Shown: piece by piece, positions 9,475-20,339 of the stretch
Numbering within the stretch: position 1 is the first letter of the stretch
Layout: each line of letters starts with the position of its first letter
Assembly (NCBI GenBank): GCA_014584305.1
Contig: JACTND010000096.1
Span: forward strand, 1-47,485
Reading direction: 5' to 3'
From: Planctomycetota bacterium
GTDB taxonomy: Bacteria; Planctomycetota; Planctomycetia; Pirellulales; Pirellulaceae
DNA length: 47,485 nucleotides
Notes under the pieces: generated by a model
Database searches by the model: none
What the model was told of the DNA's origin: nothing
What the model saw: the letters and a program-made list of their open reading frames with translations, nothing else
Position numbers and translations under genes: made by a program

Positions 9475-10578
9475 TTAAACACGCACAAAACAGGCTTCCA
9501 AGTCAGTCGGAAGTGTGCTGAGACGACGGCAACCATCGGCGGTGACCAGCACGTCGTCCTCGATGCGCACACCCAGCAGCCCCGGCAAATAGACTCCCGG
9601 CTCTACGGTGACGACCATGTTCTCTTCGAGCACCCCCGCGCGATTCGGACCGAACCATGGCAATTCGTGGATGTGCAAACCGATTCCGTGCCCCAAACCA
9701 TGCCCAAAACGGCGACCGAGTCCCGCGCGCTCGATTACGGAACGCGCCGCCCGATCGACCTGATGAACCTCCACTCCCGGTCGAATCGCGTCCATAGCAG
9801 CTTGATGGGCTGCGCGGACCACTTCGTAAACACGCGGCAATTTGGATGGGGGTTTTCCCGTAATCACAACTCTCGTCAAGTCGCTACAATAGCATTGCAC
9901 GACGGCGCCCCAATCGATCAAGACAAACGAGCCTTCATCGATCCGTTGTTCCGAAGCGCGGGCGTGAGGCAACGCCGCGCGAGCCCCCACGCCGACAATC
10001 GGTGGAAACGCGCAATGCGTGGCGCCAAAAGCCCGCATCTGATGCTCCAAATTGTAAGCGATCTCGCGCTCGGTCTGATCGCCGCGCAACTGTGCCCGAA
10101 TGACGGAAAACGCCCTTTCATTAACCGCGATTGATTGCTCAATCCAGGCGATTTCGACGGCGTCTTTCACCGCGCGTAAGGACTCGACCAGCGGTGGCAA
10201 GGGCGCCAATTCCGTGGTCTGCAGATCATTGCGCAGCCCATCGTAGTCCGCTAAGGTCACCGAACTCGCTTCAATTCCCAGTTCGCGAATTCCCAGCCGC
10301 CGCACGGATCGCGCGACCAGTTGCAATGTGGTCAACTTCGCATCGCGAATCTCGGCTTCAAGATGCGGGCATTCCTCAGCAATCTGCGATTCGTAACGCG
10401 TATCGCTAAACAGTATTACTCGCTTGGGAGTTACCAGCAAAAAACCGGAACTGCCGGAAAACCCGGTGAGATACGCGACGTTTGTCTGATTCGTCACCAA
10501 CATCGCCCGCGGTTGGTTGCCCTGGGCCAACCGTTGGCGTAGCCGCCGGACGCGCGTTTGGTAATGTGGGGTCTTCAT
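9475..10578 (-). CDS. M24 family aminopeptidase (Xaa-Pro peptidase-like)
   Basis: A 367-residue protein that most likely cleaves the N-terminal residue before proline in peptides. An N-terminal creatinase-like domain (residues 1-130) precedes the pita-bread catalytic domain. All five metal ligands of the M24 family are recognisable: Asp in VLIDWGAV, Asp in CYCSDLTR, His in GHGLGHGIGLHIHE, Glu in VVTVEPGVYL and Glu in GVRIEDDV. No signal peptide is present, so it should be cytoplasmic. Start is ATG 10578. It is the first gene of the likely operon with accB and accC. Confidence 0.9.
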   Translation of the reverse strand: MKTPHYQTRVRRLRQRLAQGNQPRAMLVTNQTNVAYLTGFSGSSGFLLVTPKRVILFSDTRYESQIAEECPHLEAEIRDAKLTTLQLVARSVRRLGIRELGIEASSVTLADYDGLRNDLQTTELAPLPPLVESLRAVKDAVEIAWIEQSIAVNERAFSVIRAQLRGDQTEREIAYNLEHQMRAFGATHCAFPPIVGVGARAALPHARASEQRIDEGSFVLIDWGAVVQCYCSDLTRVVITGKPPSKLPRVYEVVRAAHQAAMDAIRPGVEVHQVDRAARSVIERAGLGRRFGHGLGHGIGLHIHELPWFGPNRAGVLEENMVVTVEPGVYLPGLLGVRIEDDVLVTADGCRRLSTLPTDLEACFVRV

Positions 10579-10680
10579 TCTGGACCGGCAACGTGATGTA
10601 TGTGGGTCGTGACCGTGCGGCGAGCCGCACGGTCACCAACTCCTGAACCAATCACCTCTTGGATACCGCGTCAGCGCCCA

Positions 10681-13593
10681 TCACTGGTCGCCGGTCTCGC
10701 CCGAGCGTGCCGGTGCTGTCGTCGTCTCCGGAACGTGAACCGGGGACGTCATTACTTGCGCCGCGGGAGGCTCGATCTCGCGTCCGAAAATTACGACGGG
10801 CGCCGACGATGCGGGAGCACCGCCGACGACATATTTGCCTTCCAAGAACTTTCCGATCCGTTCGTACAGGTCCAACGTATGTGCCCGGCTATACGAATCC
10901 AGCCCCGCCACGTCGCGCGCTGCGCCAAGGCGCGCGTGCAGGTCGCGGAGGATTAACGTCGCCAAGTTGGAAATCGGCTTCATCGCCGAGGGGCCGGATT
11001 TCCCGCCATTAGACAAATCAAACAACCGGTTGAGATGTTCGTATTGCAGGTTGCGTCGCAAGCTGCTGACGGCCGGTTGACGATCGGTATAATTCCCGTC
11101 GAACTGGGCAAAATACTCTGTCCAGACCGCTTGCGTCACCGCGTTCATCAATTCCGGTAGTGTCAGAACATCTTGATCGGCAGGGACACGGAATTCGTTA
11201 TCGTACACGCGCCGCAACGTCGTGGGATTCATTAGCTGCGACAAGGCCGTGGCTTGAATGCCCAAAATTTGATCGTGAACTGGCCACGCGCTTTCGGAAG
11301 CGGCTGTACCCAACCCACTGAAATCATCGCGCCAACTGTCGGCAACCAAATAGCCTTGCAATTCCGGCGTCAAGCCATACGAATCGTCGCGGAAGGTCGT
11401 TTCCAACACGAAATTCAACGCTTCTCGTTGGTCAGCAGCCGGAACGACTTCGATCGGCCGGCGTCCCTCCGGGTCACCTTTCTTGTCACGGAAAATGAAA
11501 GCGCCCCCGAGCCAATTGGCCATCATACTGGTCGCTCGGCTTTGCAGGCTGAGCGTGAGTTGATAGCCGCGGCGGGCTTTCACCCAACTATCGCCATCCT
11601 TGACGAATTTTTCCAAAATGTGTCCGCGATGGTGTTGCGCCAACTTCACCTGGCTCCGCGCGTACGCCAGCGGATCCTTGCCGAAGTCGTACCGCCGCGC
11701 ATAAGGATCCGGACCGGTTGTGTCTTCATCCGTTCCGTAAACCAATTGAGGGTCAGCAACGCGCTTGAGAATTTCCGGCAATTGTTTGTCGTCCAACGTA
11801 TAGCCATATTCGATGGCCCACATATCGTAGGGGCCCACGCCGACCATGGCGTAATCGCCTTGGATTTCTCCCAATTCATAATTGTAGTTGACGGGCAAAT
11901 AGTCCATCACCGAACCAGCAAACGCCCGTTTGCCTTTGAGTTCGGCGGAATTGATCTCACTCATAGAATAAATGCTGGAGGCCTTGAAGTTGTGTCGCAA
12001 TCCCAGCGTATGACCGACTTCGTGGCAAACCAAATCGGCCAACAATGGGCCGATGAACGATTCCGGCATGCCGTCCAAGATCTGTTCGTTGCTGTCGGGC
12101 GTTTCATCGGCGGGCAACATCGCCAAGATCATACGCTTGAGCGCGACGTCAAACTGGCGACCCTCGGCGGCAAAACAAGCCCGATTCTCGGGAATCGCGC
12201 GACTGAGCGGATTCAGCGCCGGATCGATGAACCAACGCGAAAGCATCGCCGTTTGGTCCTCGCCCAGCGCGGCTCGATACCAATCGCTTTCGCGCATGAT
12301 CGCTTGCCGCAAGGCGGTTCGTTTTTCTGGGGATGCCAACCGCAATCGAGGGTCCCAATCGGGATGATCCCAAAACCAAGCGATGGTCTCGGCGGTCATC
12401 CCGTCCATGGCGATCTTCGGCATGACTTTGTCGAATTCTTCTTCAAACGCGCGAATCCAACCGTCCGTCAAGACAATGTCGGCATCCAAGATTTCGCCCG
12501 TTTGCGGGTTCACTCGACTAGGCCCAATCGCCGTACTGATATTGTTGTTCAGCCAGCGAATGAAGTTGTACCGCACATCCTCGGGGTCCTTGTTCATGTG
12601 TTCGCCGGTTTGTTTGTCCTGCTGGCGGACTTCGATCGCGTTGATGATGCCCACCTGTTCGAACGCTTTGTTCCAATGGAGGACACCTTCCCGCACCCAG
12701 CGGCGATAACGGACCGGCGTCGTGTGTTCGATGTAAAACACGATCGGCTGCTTGGGCGGGCTGACTTTCAAATTCGGATCCCGCTTCTCCAAATGCCAGC
12801 GATTGACATAGCGGACGCGGGTAGTGTCACCACTGTATTTGCCGAAATCGTCGTAGGCCGTTGTGAAATAACCGACGCGTTCATCGGCCGGCCGCGGCTT
12901 GAACCCGGCCGTTCCTTTAATTTTGCTGATCGAGTAATGCAGGGTGCGGAGTCCCCCCCCATCCGTAGTCACTTCCACGGCGATTTCAATATTCTCAGGG
13001 AACGTCTTGGCCGTAACGATGCGCGTCAGTTGCGGGCGTGCGGCGCGGACGCCGGGGAAAAACACCGAGGAGTTATTTACCAACAACTCATCTAAGTCAA
13101 TCACTGGCCCCCCGCGTGGAACGACAGTCAGAATCGGAACATCCACCAAGACGCGGTCCGTAAACAGACGCTTGACCGAGGCCTTAGATTCATCATCCGA
13201 GCCGCGAATGGATAAGTCTTCGGCGATCATTGCCAGGCGCTTGCCGTATTGCCGCCAATACACGTAGTAGTCGGCCGATTGTAAGCCCGCGAAGACATGG
13301 CCGCTGGCCAACGTTGTGGCAATGAACTGGCGATGGTTGTCGGCCGCAAAATCGCGAGGCAATTCCGCCAGTAGCTGATTATTCTTGCGATCGATCCAAA
13401 CCCGATAAAAAGGAGTGGCTTCACTCCCGTCTTCAGCCATGAATTTGATTTCCTCGAAACCCTTGGTGAAATTCTCCAGGGGAGGAAACTCTTGAGTGGA
13501 ACCGTTATCTTGAGCACGCAGCCCAGCCAACGTCCCCAGCGCCAACACGGCGCACATACTAAACGAACCAGCCCAGCGGCGAAACGAAAACAT
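10681..13593 (-). CDS. Secreted zinc-dependent metalloprotease (DUF5117-type zincin)
   Basis: A 970-residue exported protease. The signal peptide spans about residues 8-28 (WAGSFSMCAVLALGTLAGLRA, cut before QDNG). The region around residues 40-350 fits the DUF5117/DUF4953 architecture of bacterial zincins, and the active site is HEVGHTLGLRHNFKAS near residue 528-543, an extended HExxHxxGxxH zinc motif. The following Met in SVMDYLP is the Met-turn region. The C-terminal part has the AVTQAVWTEYF-LRRNLQYEHL helical segment seen in these proteins. The ATG at 13593 is preceded by GGGAGA. It is divergent from the VWA gene. Its substrate is unknown; scavenging of proteins outside the cytoplasm is a reasonable guess. 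Confidence 0.88.
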   Translation of the reverse strand: MFSFRRWAGSFSMCAVLALGTLAGLRAQDNGSTQEFPPLENFTKGFEEIKFMAEDGSEATPFYRVWIDRKNNQLLAELPRDFAADNHRQFIATTLASGHVFAGLQSADYYVYWRQYGKRLAMIAEDLSIRGSDDESKASVKRLFTDRVLVDVPILTVVPRGGPVIDLDELLVNNSSVFFPGVRAARPQLTRIVTAKTFPENIEIAVEVTTDGGGLRTLHYSISKIKGTAGFKPRPADERVGYFTTAYDDFGKYSGDTTRVRYVNRWHLEKRDPNLKVSPPKQPIVFYIEHTTPVRYRRWVREGVLHWNKAFEQVGIINAIEVRQQDKQTGEHMNKDPEDVRYNFIRWLNNNISTAIGPSRVNPQTGEILDADIVLTDGWIRAFEEEFDKVMPKIAMDGMTAETIAWFWDHPDWDPRLRLASPEKRTALRQAIMRESDWYRAALGEDQTAMLSRWFIDPALNPLSRAIPENRACFAAEGRQFDVALKRMILAMLPADETPDSNEQILDGMPESFIGPLLADLVCHEVGHTLGLRHNFKASSIYSMSEINSAELKGKRAFAGSVMDYLPVNYNYELGEIQGDYAMVGVGPYDMWAIEYGYTLDDKQLPEILKRVADPQLVYGTDEDTTGPDPYARRYDFGKDPLAYARSQVKLAQHHRGHILEKFVKDGDSWVKARRGYQLTLSLQSRATSMMANWLGGAFIFRDKKGDPEGRRPIEVVPAADQREALNFVLETTFRDDSYGLTPELQGYLVADSWRDDFSGLGTAASESAWPVHDQILGIQATALSQLMNPTTLRRVYDNEFRVPADQDVLTLPELMNAVTQAVWTEYFAQFDGNYTDRQPAVSSLRRNLQYEHLNRLFDLSNGGKSGPSAMKPISNLATLILRDLHARLGAARDVAGLDSYSRAHTLDLYERIGKFLEGKYVVGGAPASSAPVVIFGREIEPPAAQVMTSPVHVPETTTAPARSGETGDQ

Positions 13594-13669
13594 ATGGTGC
13601 TAATCTCCCAACGAACTCGGTAACAGATCGATGCGGGCCCGCAATTTCCCGCCTTTTTGACATCGAACT

Positions 13670-13675
13670 ATTCTA
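13670..13675 (-). promoter_or_regulatory. Possible extended -10 element for the metalloprotease gene
   Basis: On the minus strand the spacer reads TGCTAGAAT, an extended -10 (TG-n-TAGAAT) at 13670-13678, about 77 bases before the ATG at 13593. No convincing -35 is visible. A GCGGGCCCGC palindrome lies at 13633-13642 between it and the gene. This is pattern matching only. Confidence 0.25.
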
Positions 13676-13861
13676 GCACGCAAACTGTCGCACTGGGGTC
13701 AGGGAACCCGATTTCCGCCGCAATGTTTGGAAAAAACGGCATAACCAGCGACTGCCGCAGACGTCGGCGAACGATTACTCTGGTGGTGCAAAATGACTCG
13801 CCATTTGCCTACAGTTTCCCTATATTGGCGATTTGGACCCAGCTTGTTTGGAAAGCAACCC

Positions 13862-16800
13862 ATGGTGGGCTTCGAAAAACCGTATCTGTTGCTGTTGTTA
13901 ATCGGATTGCTGCCACTGATTTGGGCGATCAGTTGGCGCAGTCTCGCGGGACTCGGTCGCCTCAGGCAATTCTTGGCCATCCTCTTTCGCACGGCTGTAT
14001 GCACGGCCCTGGTCTTCGCGCTGGCGGAAATCCAATGGGAGAAAACAACCGACCAGTTGACTGTAATCTATTTGTTGGATCAATCCGAAAGTATTCCGCT
14101 GGAAAAACGGAACTTGATGCTGAAATACGTGTTCGATTCGGCCAATCGCCATCGACGCACGAAGGACTCTCATCGCCCCGAAACGGATCTGACCGGCGTG
14201 ATTGTGTTCGGTGCGACCGCCAAAGTGGAAAGCCCACCTTATGACGGCGAGCTACCGGAAATCGATCGCATCGAAGGGGGCACCGGCCTGCGCGTGGACG
14301 CGACGAATTTGGAAGCGGCCTTGAAACTGGCAAAAGCGACTTTCCCCGAAAGCGCCGCACGCCGCGTGGTGGTCGTCTCCGATGGGAACGAGAATATCGG
14401 CAACGCACTGGCCATGGCGGCCACCATGGCTGCCGACGGCATCGGCATCGATGTCGTCCCAGTCGATTTGATCGCCCGCGCGGAAGTGTCGGTGGACAAA
14501 ATCCTGGTTCCAGTCGATGTCCGCCGCGGTCAAAAGTTCGAATCGACCGTGGTCTTGACCAACGATAAGTCCAGCGTTGGAAACGAATCGGCGGAGACGC
14601 GCGGCACGCTCCGATTACTGAAAGTCATCAACCAACGCTCGGAATTAGTCGCCGAAGAATCCATTGTGTTGCAACCGGGCAAGAATGTTTTCTCCTTTCA
14701 GAACGAACTCGATCAGGCGGCGATTGTCAGTTTCGTCGCCGAGTTCATACCCGACGACCCCGCCGACGACTTGATCGACAAAAACAATCGCGCCGCCTCG
14801 TTTTCTCACGTCCGGGGCAAAGGTCGCGTGCTGTTGATCGAAGACGGCTTCCATCCGGGCGAGTTCTTGCAGTTGGTCGAGCGATTGCAAGCAGCCGCGA
14901 TTGACGTGGACGTCATCGACACGAACCAATTGTTCGATTCGCCAACGGAATTGCTCCCCTACGATTCGATCGTTCTGGCCAACGTCCCGCGCTCCAATAC
15001 GAATGAATCGGGTGGCGCTGTCAGCATTACGGACGCCCAAATCCAAATGCTGGTTGCCAATTGCCAGGAGTTTGGCTGCGGGTTGGTGATGATCGGCGGC
15101 GATCGCGCATTCGGAGCAGGGGGCTGGTCCAATACCGAGTTGGAAAAGGCGATGCCGATCGACTTTCAAATTAAGAACGACAAAATCAGCGCCGTCGGGG
15201 CGCTGGCCATGATCATGCACGCGTCAGAAATGCCGGAAGGAAACTTTTGGCAAGTGAAGATCGCCAAGGATGCGATCTCCGTGTTAGGGCCTATGGACTT
15301 TTGCGGAGTCGTCGAATGGCGCAACGAGGGAGGGCGCCCGCGTTGGTTGTGGCAACTGCCCGCCGGGCTGGACCGCGTCGAAGGACAACGCGAACGGATG
15401 ATCGCCCTCGTGGGCCGTATGACCCCTGGCGATATGCCCGAGTTCGATGCGCCTATGCGGACGGCACTCACTGGTTTGGTCAACGTCGATGCAGCGATGA
15501 AACACTTGATTATGATCTCGGACGGCGATCCCAGCCCACCGACACCGCGACTACTGCAATCGTTCCGTGACAACAAGGTCACCATTTCAACGGTAGCCGT
15601 AGGGTGCCATGGCCCAGCGAATAGTCAATTGCTGCGCGATATCGCCGAAGCCTGCGGAGGCAAATACTACGAAGCGCGCGATCCCCGCGCGCTGCCCAAG
15701 ATTTTTCAGCGCGAGGCCCGCCGAGTGGCCAAACCGGTCATCAAAGAATCCCCGACAGGGATGAATGCAATCGCCGTTGCCGGTTCGTCGAATCATGAGA
15801 TATTGCAGGGCATCAGAGAAGCCGAGTTGCCCCCGTTCTTCGGTTACGTAATGACGACCGTCAAATCGAATCCGCTAGTTGAACAGTTGTTAGTAGCCAG
15901 CGAACCGGCGGAAAGTCGGGAAAATGCGACCTTGGTCGCGGCCTGGCGCTTTGGCTTGGGCCGCGCCGTGGCCTTCACCTCCGACGCCGGTAACGTTTGG
16001 ACCAACCGATGGTTTGCCAGCCCCTATTACGACAAACTCTTTTCGCAAATGGTCCGCTATTCCATGCGGCCCGTGACTCAAGACGCTAACTTCACCGTCG
16101 GAACCGATGTCAAAGACAACCGCGTGCGCGTGGTTGTCACCGCTTTGGACAAAGACGACGACTTCATCAATTTCCTGAACATCCAAGGCCGGGCAGCCGA
16201 CCCGAGTTTGCAAGGTTTCGACCTGTCATTTACGCAAGCCGCACCCGGCCGCTACGTCGCCGAGTTCGACGTCGGTCAGTCGGGAAATTACCTCTTTTCG
16301 TTGTTCCCCGGCGAGGGCTACGAACGACTGACTGCGGGAGTAAACGTCCCCTATTCCGCCGAGTATCTGGACCGGGAAGCTAACCTCAACTTGTTGCAGG
16401 CGTTGGCCGAATTGACGCCGCCCGGTGGAAAACCTGGACAAATTGTCGATGCCAGTTTTTCGGTTTCGGCGTGGGATCAACTCATGCAACTCAATCCATT
16501 TCGATCATCAGGTTTGCGAACGTATACCATTGACGCGATGTGGCCGTGGATTCTCGTCTTGGCGGCGTCCGTCTTCTTTTTGGATGTGCTGATCCGACGC
16601 ATTGCGATCGGCTTTGAGTGGGTCTTCCACTTCGCTCGATGGATCAGGAGCCGATTATCAGGCCAAGAACTGGTCATGGCACAAGCCAGCATCGATCGTC
16701 TTCGCTCGCGAAAACAGCAAGTGTCCCAGCAACTCGAAGCTTCGCGCGCGGCAACGCGCTTCGCTCCGCCAGAGTCTGTTCCCGACCGTGCCTCGGGCCA

Positions 16801-16963
16801 GCAGCGCTTGGACCAAGTCCTTCAGGAAGAACAACGCCAGGAAGTCGAACCACTACCACCGAAACCGGTTACGAACATCGATCGAGCGAAAACCGATTCC
16901 GACTACACGGCGCGATTATTAAAGGCGAAACGTCAAGCGAAGCGCGACAAACAAGAGGAATAA
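13862..16963 (+). CDS. VWA and glutamine-amidotransferase-like membrane protein
   Basis: A 1033-residue membrane protein. I start at ATG 13862 (MVGFEKPYLLLLLIGLLPLIW), which has GGAAAG upstream and gives the N-terminus typical of Bat-like proteins; ATG 13793 would add 23 residues. Two transmembrane helices lie at about residues 8-23 and 37-55. A first VWA domain follows with its MIDAS motif DQSES (residues 73-77). Then comes a class I glutamine-amidotransferase-like fold (VLLIEDGFHPGEFLQLVERL, then YDSIVLANVP and LVMIGGDRAFGAGGW) without a recognisable catalytic triad, a second VWA-like segment (MISDGDPSPP), a beta-domain, a third membrane helix (WPWILVLAASVFFLDVL) and a charged coiled C-terminus. 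Such proteins are abundant in planctomycetes; the role is unknown, perhaps envelope-complex assembly. Confidence 0.8.
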   Translation: MVGFEKPYLLLLLIGLLPLIWAISWRSLAGLGRLRQFLAILFRTAVCTALVFALAEIQWEKTTDQLTVIYLLDQSESIPLEKRNLMLKYVFDSANRHRRTKDSHRPETDLTGVIVFGATAKVESPPYDGELPEIDRIEGGTGLRVDATNLEAALKLAKATFPESAARRVVVVSDGNENIGNALAMAATMAADGIGIDVVPVDLIARAEVSVDKILVPVDVRRGQKFESTVVLTNDKSSVGNESAETRGTLRLLKVINQRSELVAEESIVLQPGKNVFSFQNELDQAAIVSFVAEFIPDDPADDLIDKNNRAASFSHVRGKGRVLLIEDGFHPGEFLQLVERLQAAAIDVDVIDTNQLFDSPTELLPYDSIVLANVPRSNTNESGGAVSITDAQIQMLVANCQEFGCGLVMIGGDRAFGAGGWSNTELEKAMPIDFQIKNDKISAVGALAMIMHASEMPEGNFWQVKIAKDAISVLGPMDFCGVVEWRNEGGRPRWLWQLPAGLDRVEGQRERMIALVGRMTPGDMPEFDAPMRTALTGLVNVDAAMKHLIMISDGDPSPPTPRLLQSFRDNKVTISTVAVGCHGPANSQLLRDIAEACGGKYYEARDPRALPKIFQREARRVAKPVIKESPTGMNAIAVAGSSNHEILQGIREAELPPFFGYVMTTVKSNPLVEQLLVASEPAESRENATLVAAWRFGLGRAVAFTSDAGNVWTNRWFASPYYDKLFSQMVRYSMRPVTQDANFTVGTDVKDNRVRVVVTALDKDDDFINFLNIQGRAADPSLQGFDLSFTQAAPGRYVAEFDVGQSGNYLFSLFPGEGYERLTAGVNVPYSAEYLDREANLNLLQALAELTPPGGKPGQIVDASFSVSAWDQLMQLNPFRSSGLRTYTIDAMWPWILVLAASVFFLDVLIRRIAIGFEWVFHFARWIRSRLSGQELVMAQASIDRLRSRKQQVSQQLEASRAATRFAPPESVPDRASGQQRLDQVLQEEQRQEVEPLPPKPVTNIDRAKTDSDYTARLLKAKRQAKRDKQEE

Positions 16964-17090
16964 ATGAGCCGTTCGCGCACTGCCTAATCCTCCATTCCAT
17001 ACGATCACCGATTCCCCGCGCTGACGGCGCGCGCGTCGGTTTGAATTGCCGCCAGCGTCGGCTAGGGAAAACACGCAGCAGCTCTATTAA

Positions 17091-19163
17091 TCACGTGAGT
17101 GTTTTCAGCACCTGTTCGATTTGCTGAACACCGACGATAGGCGGACCACAAGCTCCCTGGTGGCAGACAAACAAAGTTGCTTCGTCGCCTACCTGTTCCC
17201 GACCGCGCAGATGCCAATCCAACCACGGCGAACCAGTTCGATTCGCGTGGCCATCGCGCATCACGACGGAACTGCCATTCATGGCAACCAGCTGCAACGC
17301 GCGCTTCGTGGCGTCTTCAATCGGCTGCTGACTGACCAACACGATTTCCGGGCGGGGCGCAACAAGTTCACTGGCGGCAACGAGCAATTGCCCACAGGCC
17401 AAGGGAGCTGTTTCTATCAAACCCGAGCCGGCTTGGACGATTGCTAATGCGCGCTCCGCCCATTCCGGTTGGTCCATGTAACGCGCCAACCGGACGAGCG
17501 CACAGGCAGCCATGGCGTTCCCGCTGGGAATACTCGATTCTTGAAATTCCTTGAGGCGCACAATCAATTGTTCCGCGTGGCTGCCGGTAAAGTACAAACC
17601 GCCGGACGGCTCGTCGCCGAACAACTCTAACATCGTTGCCGCCAAGTCGGCAGCCCGTTCGAGGTAACGCTCGTCGAACTCGACCATGTACAGATCCAGC
17701 AACGCGGCCACGGAAAATGCGTAATCGTCGAGAAAGCCAGAGGGACCTGGTTTGCCCATCCACGAATGCAACAATCCGCCTTCGACCGCCATTAAATGCT
17801 GTTCGACAAATCCCCATGCTTGCTGCGCCGCGCGATAGTATCGCGGCTCGTCGCAAACGACTGCCCCCGCCGAAAACGCGGAAATCGCCAGCGCATTCCA
17901 ATTGGTGAGTATTTTCTCGTCGCGCAGCGGGCGAACACGCCGAGATCTGGCGCCCAATAACAACTCGCGTCCGGTTTGCAGCGCCGACGTCAAATCGTCT
18001 ATCTCCTGACCCCATCGCCGCGCCAAATGATCGACCGGTTCAGCCAGGTGCAGGATGTTGCGCCCCTCGAAGTTGCCACTGTGGGTCACGCCGTACACTT
18101 CACACACGACGCGGGCAGTGTGGGCATCCAATAACGCCTCGATCTCGCGGCGATCCCACACATAGAACTTTCCCTCAACCCCTTCGCTGTCGGCGTCTTC
18201 CGCACTGTAAAATCCACCGTCCGGATGCCGCATGTCACGCAATAAGTAGTCCAACGTTTCGCGGCCGACCGTCACGAAGTCCGGTCGATGGAACGCTTGG
18301 CCGGCCATAAGATACGACTTCGCCAACAACGCATTGTCGTATAACATCTTTTCGAAGTGCGGTACCAACCATTGGTCATCGACGCTGTAGCGCGCGAATC
18401 CGCCACCCAAGTGATCGTAGATTCCGCCTCGGTACATACACTCCAGATTGTGGGCCACGACATTGACCCACGTTTCTCTGTCTTGGTGCTGGTCCTCGAC
18501 CTGTGACCACCGCAACAAAAAGTCCAATTGCATCGAGTGCGGAAACTTGGGCGCGCCGCCAAAACCGCCCTGGGCAAAATCATACGACTCCACCAGCCGG
18601 CGAGCGGCGCTCGACAACGAACTGTGCGTGAGCGCGCCGGAACCACTTGTTCGCGCAGCGCTAAGTTGACCAAGCCAAGCCGTGATCTCCTGCGCCTGCG
18701 CTTCTACTTCCTCGCGCCGAGTCCGAAATACTTCCGCCACGCGCTCGAGTATCTGGCGAAAACTGGGCATCCCAAATCGCGGTTCGGGGGGCCAGTAGGT
18801 GCCGCCAAAAAAGACGTGTCCAGCCGGAGTCAAGAACGCCGAAAGCGGCCAACCTCCATGTCCACCCCGCAACGCCATCACGGCCTGCATGTAGATTTGG
18901 TCTAGGTCAGGGCGCTCCTCACGATCGACTTTGATCGAAATGAAATGCGCGTTTAGAAATTCCGCCGTTTCGACATTCTCAAAACTCTCGCGCTCCATAA
19001 CATGGCACCAATGACAAGCGGAATAACCAATGGACAAGAAGATCGGTTTGTCACTGGTCCGCGCTAACGCCATCGCCGCATCGCCCCACGGCCGCCAATC
19101 AACTGGATTGTGGGCATGTTGCAACAAGTACGGGCTGGTGGCTTCGATAAGTTGATTAGGCAT
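17091..19163 (-). CDS. Thioredoxin-domain protein, DUF255 / YyaL family
   Basis: A 690-residue cytoplasmic protein. The start is ATG 19163 ([23 protein letters not shown]), the invariant N-terminus of this family, with AAGGA 9 bases upstream; an in-frame extension to 19499 lacks family similarity. The N-terminal thioredoxin-like fold has the redox motif CHWCHVM at about residues 47-53 and [19 protein letters not shown]. The remainder is an (alpha/alpha)6 glycosidase-like barrel ([62 protein letters not shown]). Homologues include human SPATA20; the function is unsettled. It runs convergently with the VWA gene, and divergently from the GIY-YIG gene with a 193-base spacer. Confidence 0.92.
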   Translation of the reverse strand: MPNQLIEATSPYLLQHAHNPVDWRPWGDAAMALARTSDKPIFLSIGYSACHWCHVMERESFENVETAEFLNAHFISIKVDREERPDLDQIYMQAVMALRGGHGGWPLSAFLTPAGHVFFGGTYWPPEPRFGMPSFRQILERVAEVFRTRREEVEAQAQEITAWLGQLSAARTSGSGALTHSSLSSAARRLVESYDFAQGGFGGAPKFPHSMQLDFLLRWSQVEDQHQDRETWVNVVAHNLECMYRGGIYDHLGGGFARYSVDDQWLVPHFEKMLYDNALLAKSYLMAGQAFHRPDFVTVGRETLDYLLRDMRHPDGGFYSAEDADSEGVEGKFYVWDRREIEALLDAHTARVVCEVYGVTHSGNFEGRNILHLAEPVDHLARRWGQEIDDLTSALQTGRELLLGARSRRVRPLRDEKILTNWNALAISAFSAGAVVCDEPRYYRAAQQAWGFVEQHLMAVEGGLLHSWMGKPGPSGFLDDYAFSVAALLDLYMVEFDERYLERAADLAATMLELFGDEPSGGLYFTGSHAEQLIVRLKEFQESSIPSGNAMAACALVRLARYMDQPEWAERALAIVQAGSGLIETAPLACGQLLVAASELVAPRPEIVLVSQQPIEDATKRALQLVAMNGSSVVMRDGHANRTGSPWLDWHLRGREQVGDEATLFVCHQGACGPPIVGVQQIEQVLKTLT

Positions 19164-19356
19164 GGTTGTTGTTCCTTGAGGATTCGCCTGTATTTCTCCA
19201 TTTATTGTCCAGCGTCCACCCGAACGCGTCCAGCGGAGCACTGTAATCACGGCTCGATTGCTGGTCCCATCCCTGGAACCGCTGCCACCATTATCGCTAT
19301 CGTTGAATCCTGGCGGCGCGGTTGCTATGTTGAAGGCGAGTTGGAGATTCACACTC

Positions 19357-20265
19357 ATGCGGATGAACAATAGCCGCCGCCGGTCAAATGCCACTGCCGT
19401 TTTGAGGATTGCGGTCCGCGTGCTCGTCGTCGGGGCAGTCTGTTGGCCTGGAAAAACGTATTGCCAGGTCGATACCCCGTTGTCCGACGCATTGACCACT
19501 GTGGTGCGCCAGGCATTTGTGGCGACGCATCAAGGCTACAGCGCCGACGAAGTGGTTCTCGATGACGACTTCTTCGACTCATTTTTGACACGCTGTCGCC
19601 TGGAGTTGCCGGAAATCGATGCTTGGCGATTTGGTTGGACACTTTTGAATTTGAGAAAGGCCGGTAAACTCTCCGACGTTCCGACGACACAGTTCCGACG
19701 AGACGATACAACGCGGGTGCAGATTGTTGCAGAGATTGCCGCACGAACGGTGCAGGATCGACATGACTTGACGATCGATCGCATTCTGGTTGATCCCCTG
19801 ATACGAAGCGATTTCAATACGGCGGCGCGACAGATCGACGGCGACATCGATGCGTATTTAGCTCGCAAGGCCGCGCTGCAACTGCGAAAAACACGGCGGC
19901 TGCAACCGGAACTTGTGACGCGTATCGCCAATTGGGACCGTCGCGTCGAAGTCTTTGCATTAGCCGACGTCGCCACCGACCTTTCCCCCATCCCTCATCG
20001 CGCAGGAATCTACATCTTCCGCGATGCAACGGGCTACCTGTATGTGGGCGAAGCTGACAATTTGCAGCGGCGATTGAACCAGCATTCTCAGAAGTCGGAC
20101 CGGTTGTCGCTCGCTAACTACTTCGAGCAGGTGGGGTTAGATAACGTGTCCGTCGAAATTCACACGTTTGCCGATGGGGCACCAATCGAACGCTTGTCCG
20201 TGCGTCGCGCTTACGAATCGGAACTGATTCGCAGCCGGAATCCGCGCTTCAATATTCGCCCCTGA
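19357..20265 (+). CDS. Exported protein with a C-terminal GIY-YIG nuclease domain
   Basis: A 302-residue protein. ATG 19357 has GGAG about 10 bases upstream. It begins with a basic n-region (RRR) and a hydrophobic core at about residues 13-30 ([17 protein letters not shown]), so it looks exported or membrane-anchored. Residues 40-205 are a domain I do not recognise. The C-terminal 90 residues are a GIY-YIG fold: GIY at 217-219, YVG at 229-231, the arginine in LQRRL (Arg238/239), a glutamate in YESELI (about 287-289) and a terminal Asn in FNIRP. All classical catalytic positions therefore seem filled. GIY-YIG proteins are normally intracellular DNA nucleases, so export would be unusual. Confidence 0.75.
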   Translation: MRMNNSRRRSNATAVLRIAVRVLVVGAVCWPGKTYCQVDTPLSDALTTVVRQAFVATHQGYSADEVVLDDDFFDSFLTRCRLELPEIDAWRFGWTLLNLRKAGKLSDVPTTQFRRDDTTRVQIVAEIAARTVQDRHDLTIDRILVDPLIRSDFNTAARQIDGDIDAYLARKAALQLRKTRRLQPELVTRIANWDRRVEVFALADVATDLSPIPHRAGIYIFRDATGYLYVGEADNLQRRLNQHSQKSDRLSLANYFEQVGLDNVSVEIHTFADGAPIERLSVRRAYESELIRSRNPRFNIRP

Positions 20266-20339
20266 ACGATACGCGCCGTGGAAAGAAGTCCCCGTTGGCA
20301 CAATCGGGGGCGAGCTGCACGCATGGTGGCTCACTTCAT

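Noticed and set aside
11254-13095. 613-codon open frame on the plus strand
   Set aside because: It is wholly antisense to the zinc metalloprotease, whose zincin motif and signal peptide are clear; the plus-strand translation has no recognisable motif.
16964-17090. GC-rich stretch between convergent genes as a terminator or RNA gene
   Set aside because: Only weak, short stems without T tract; no cloverleaf or other RNA fold could be supported.
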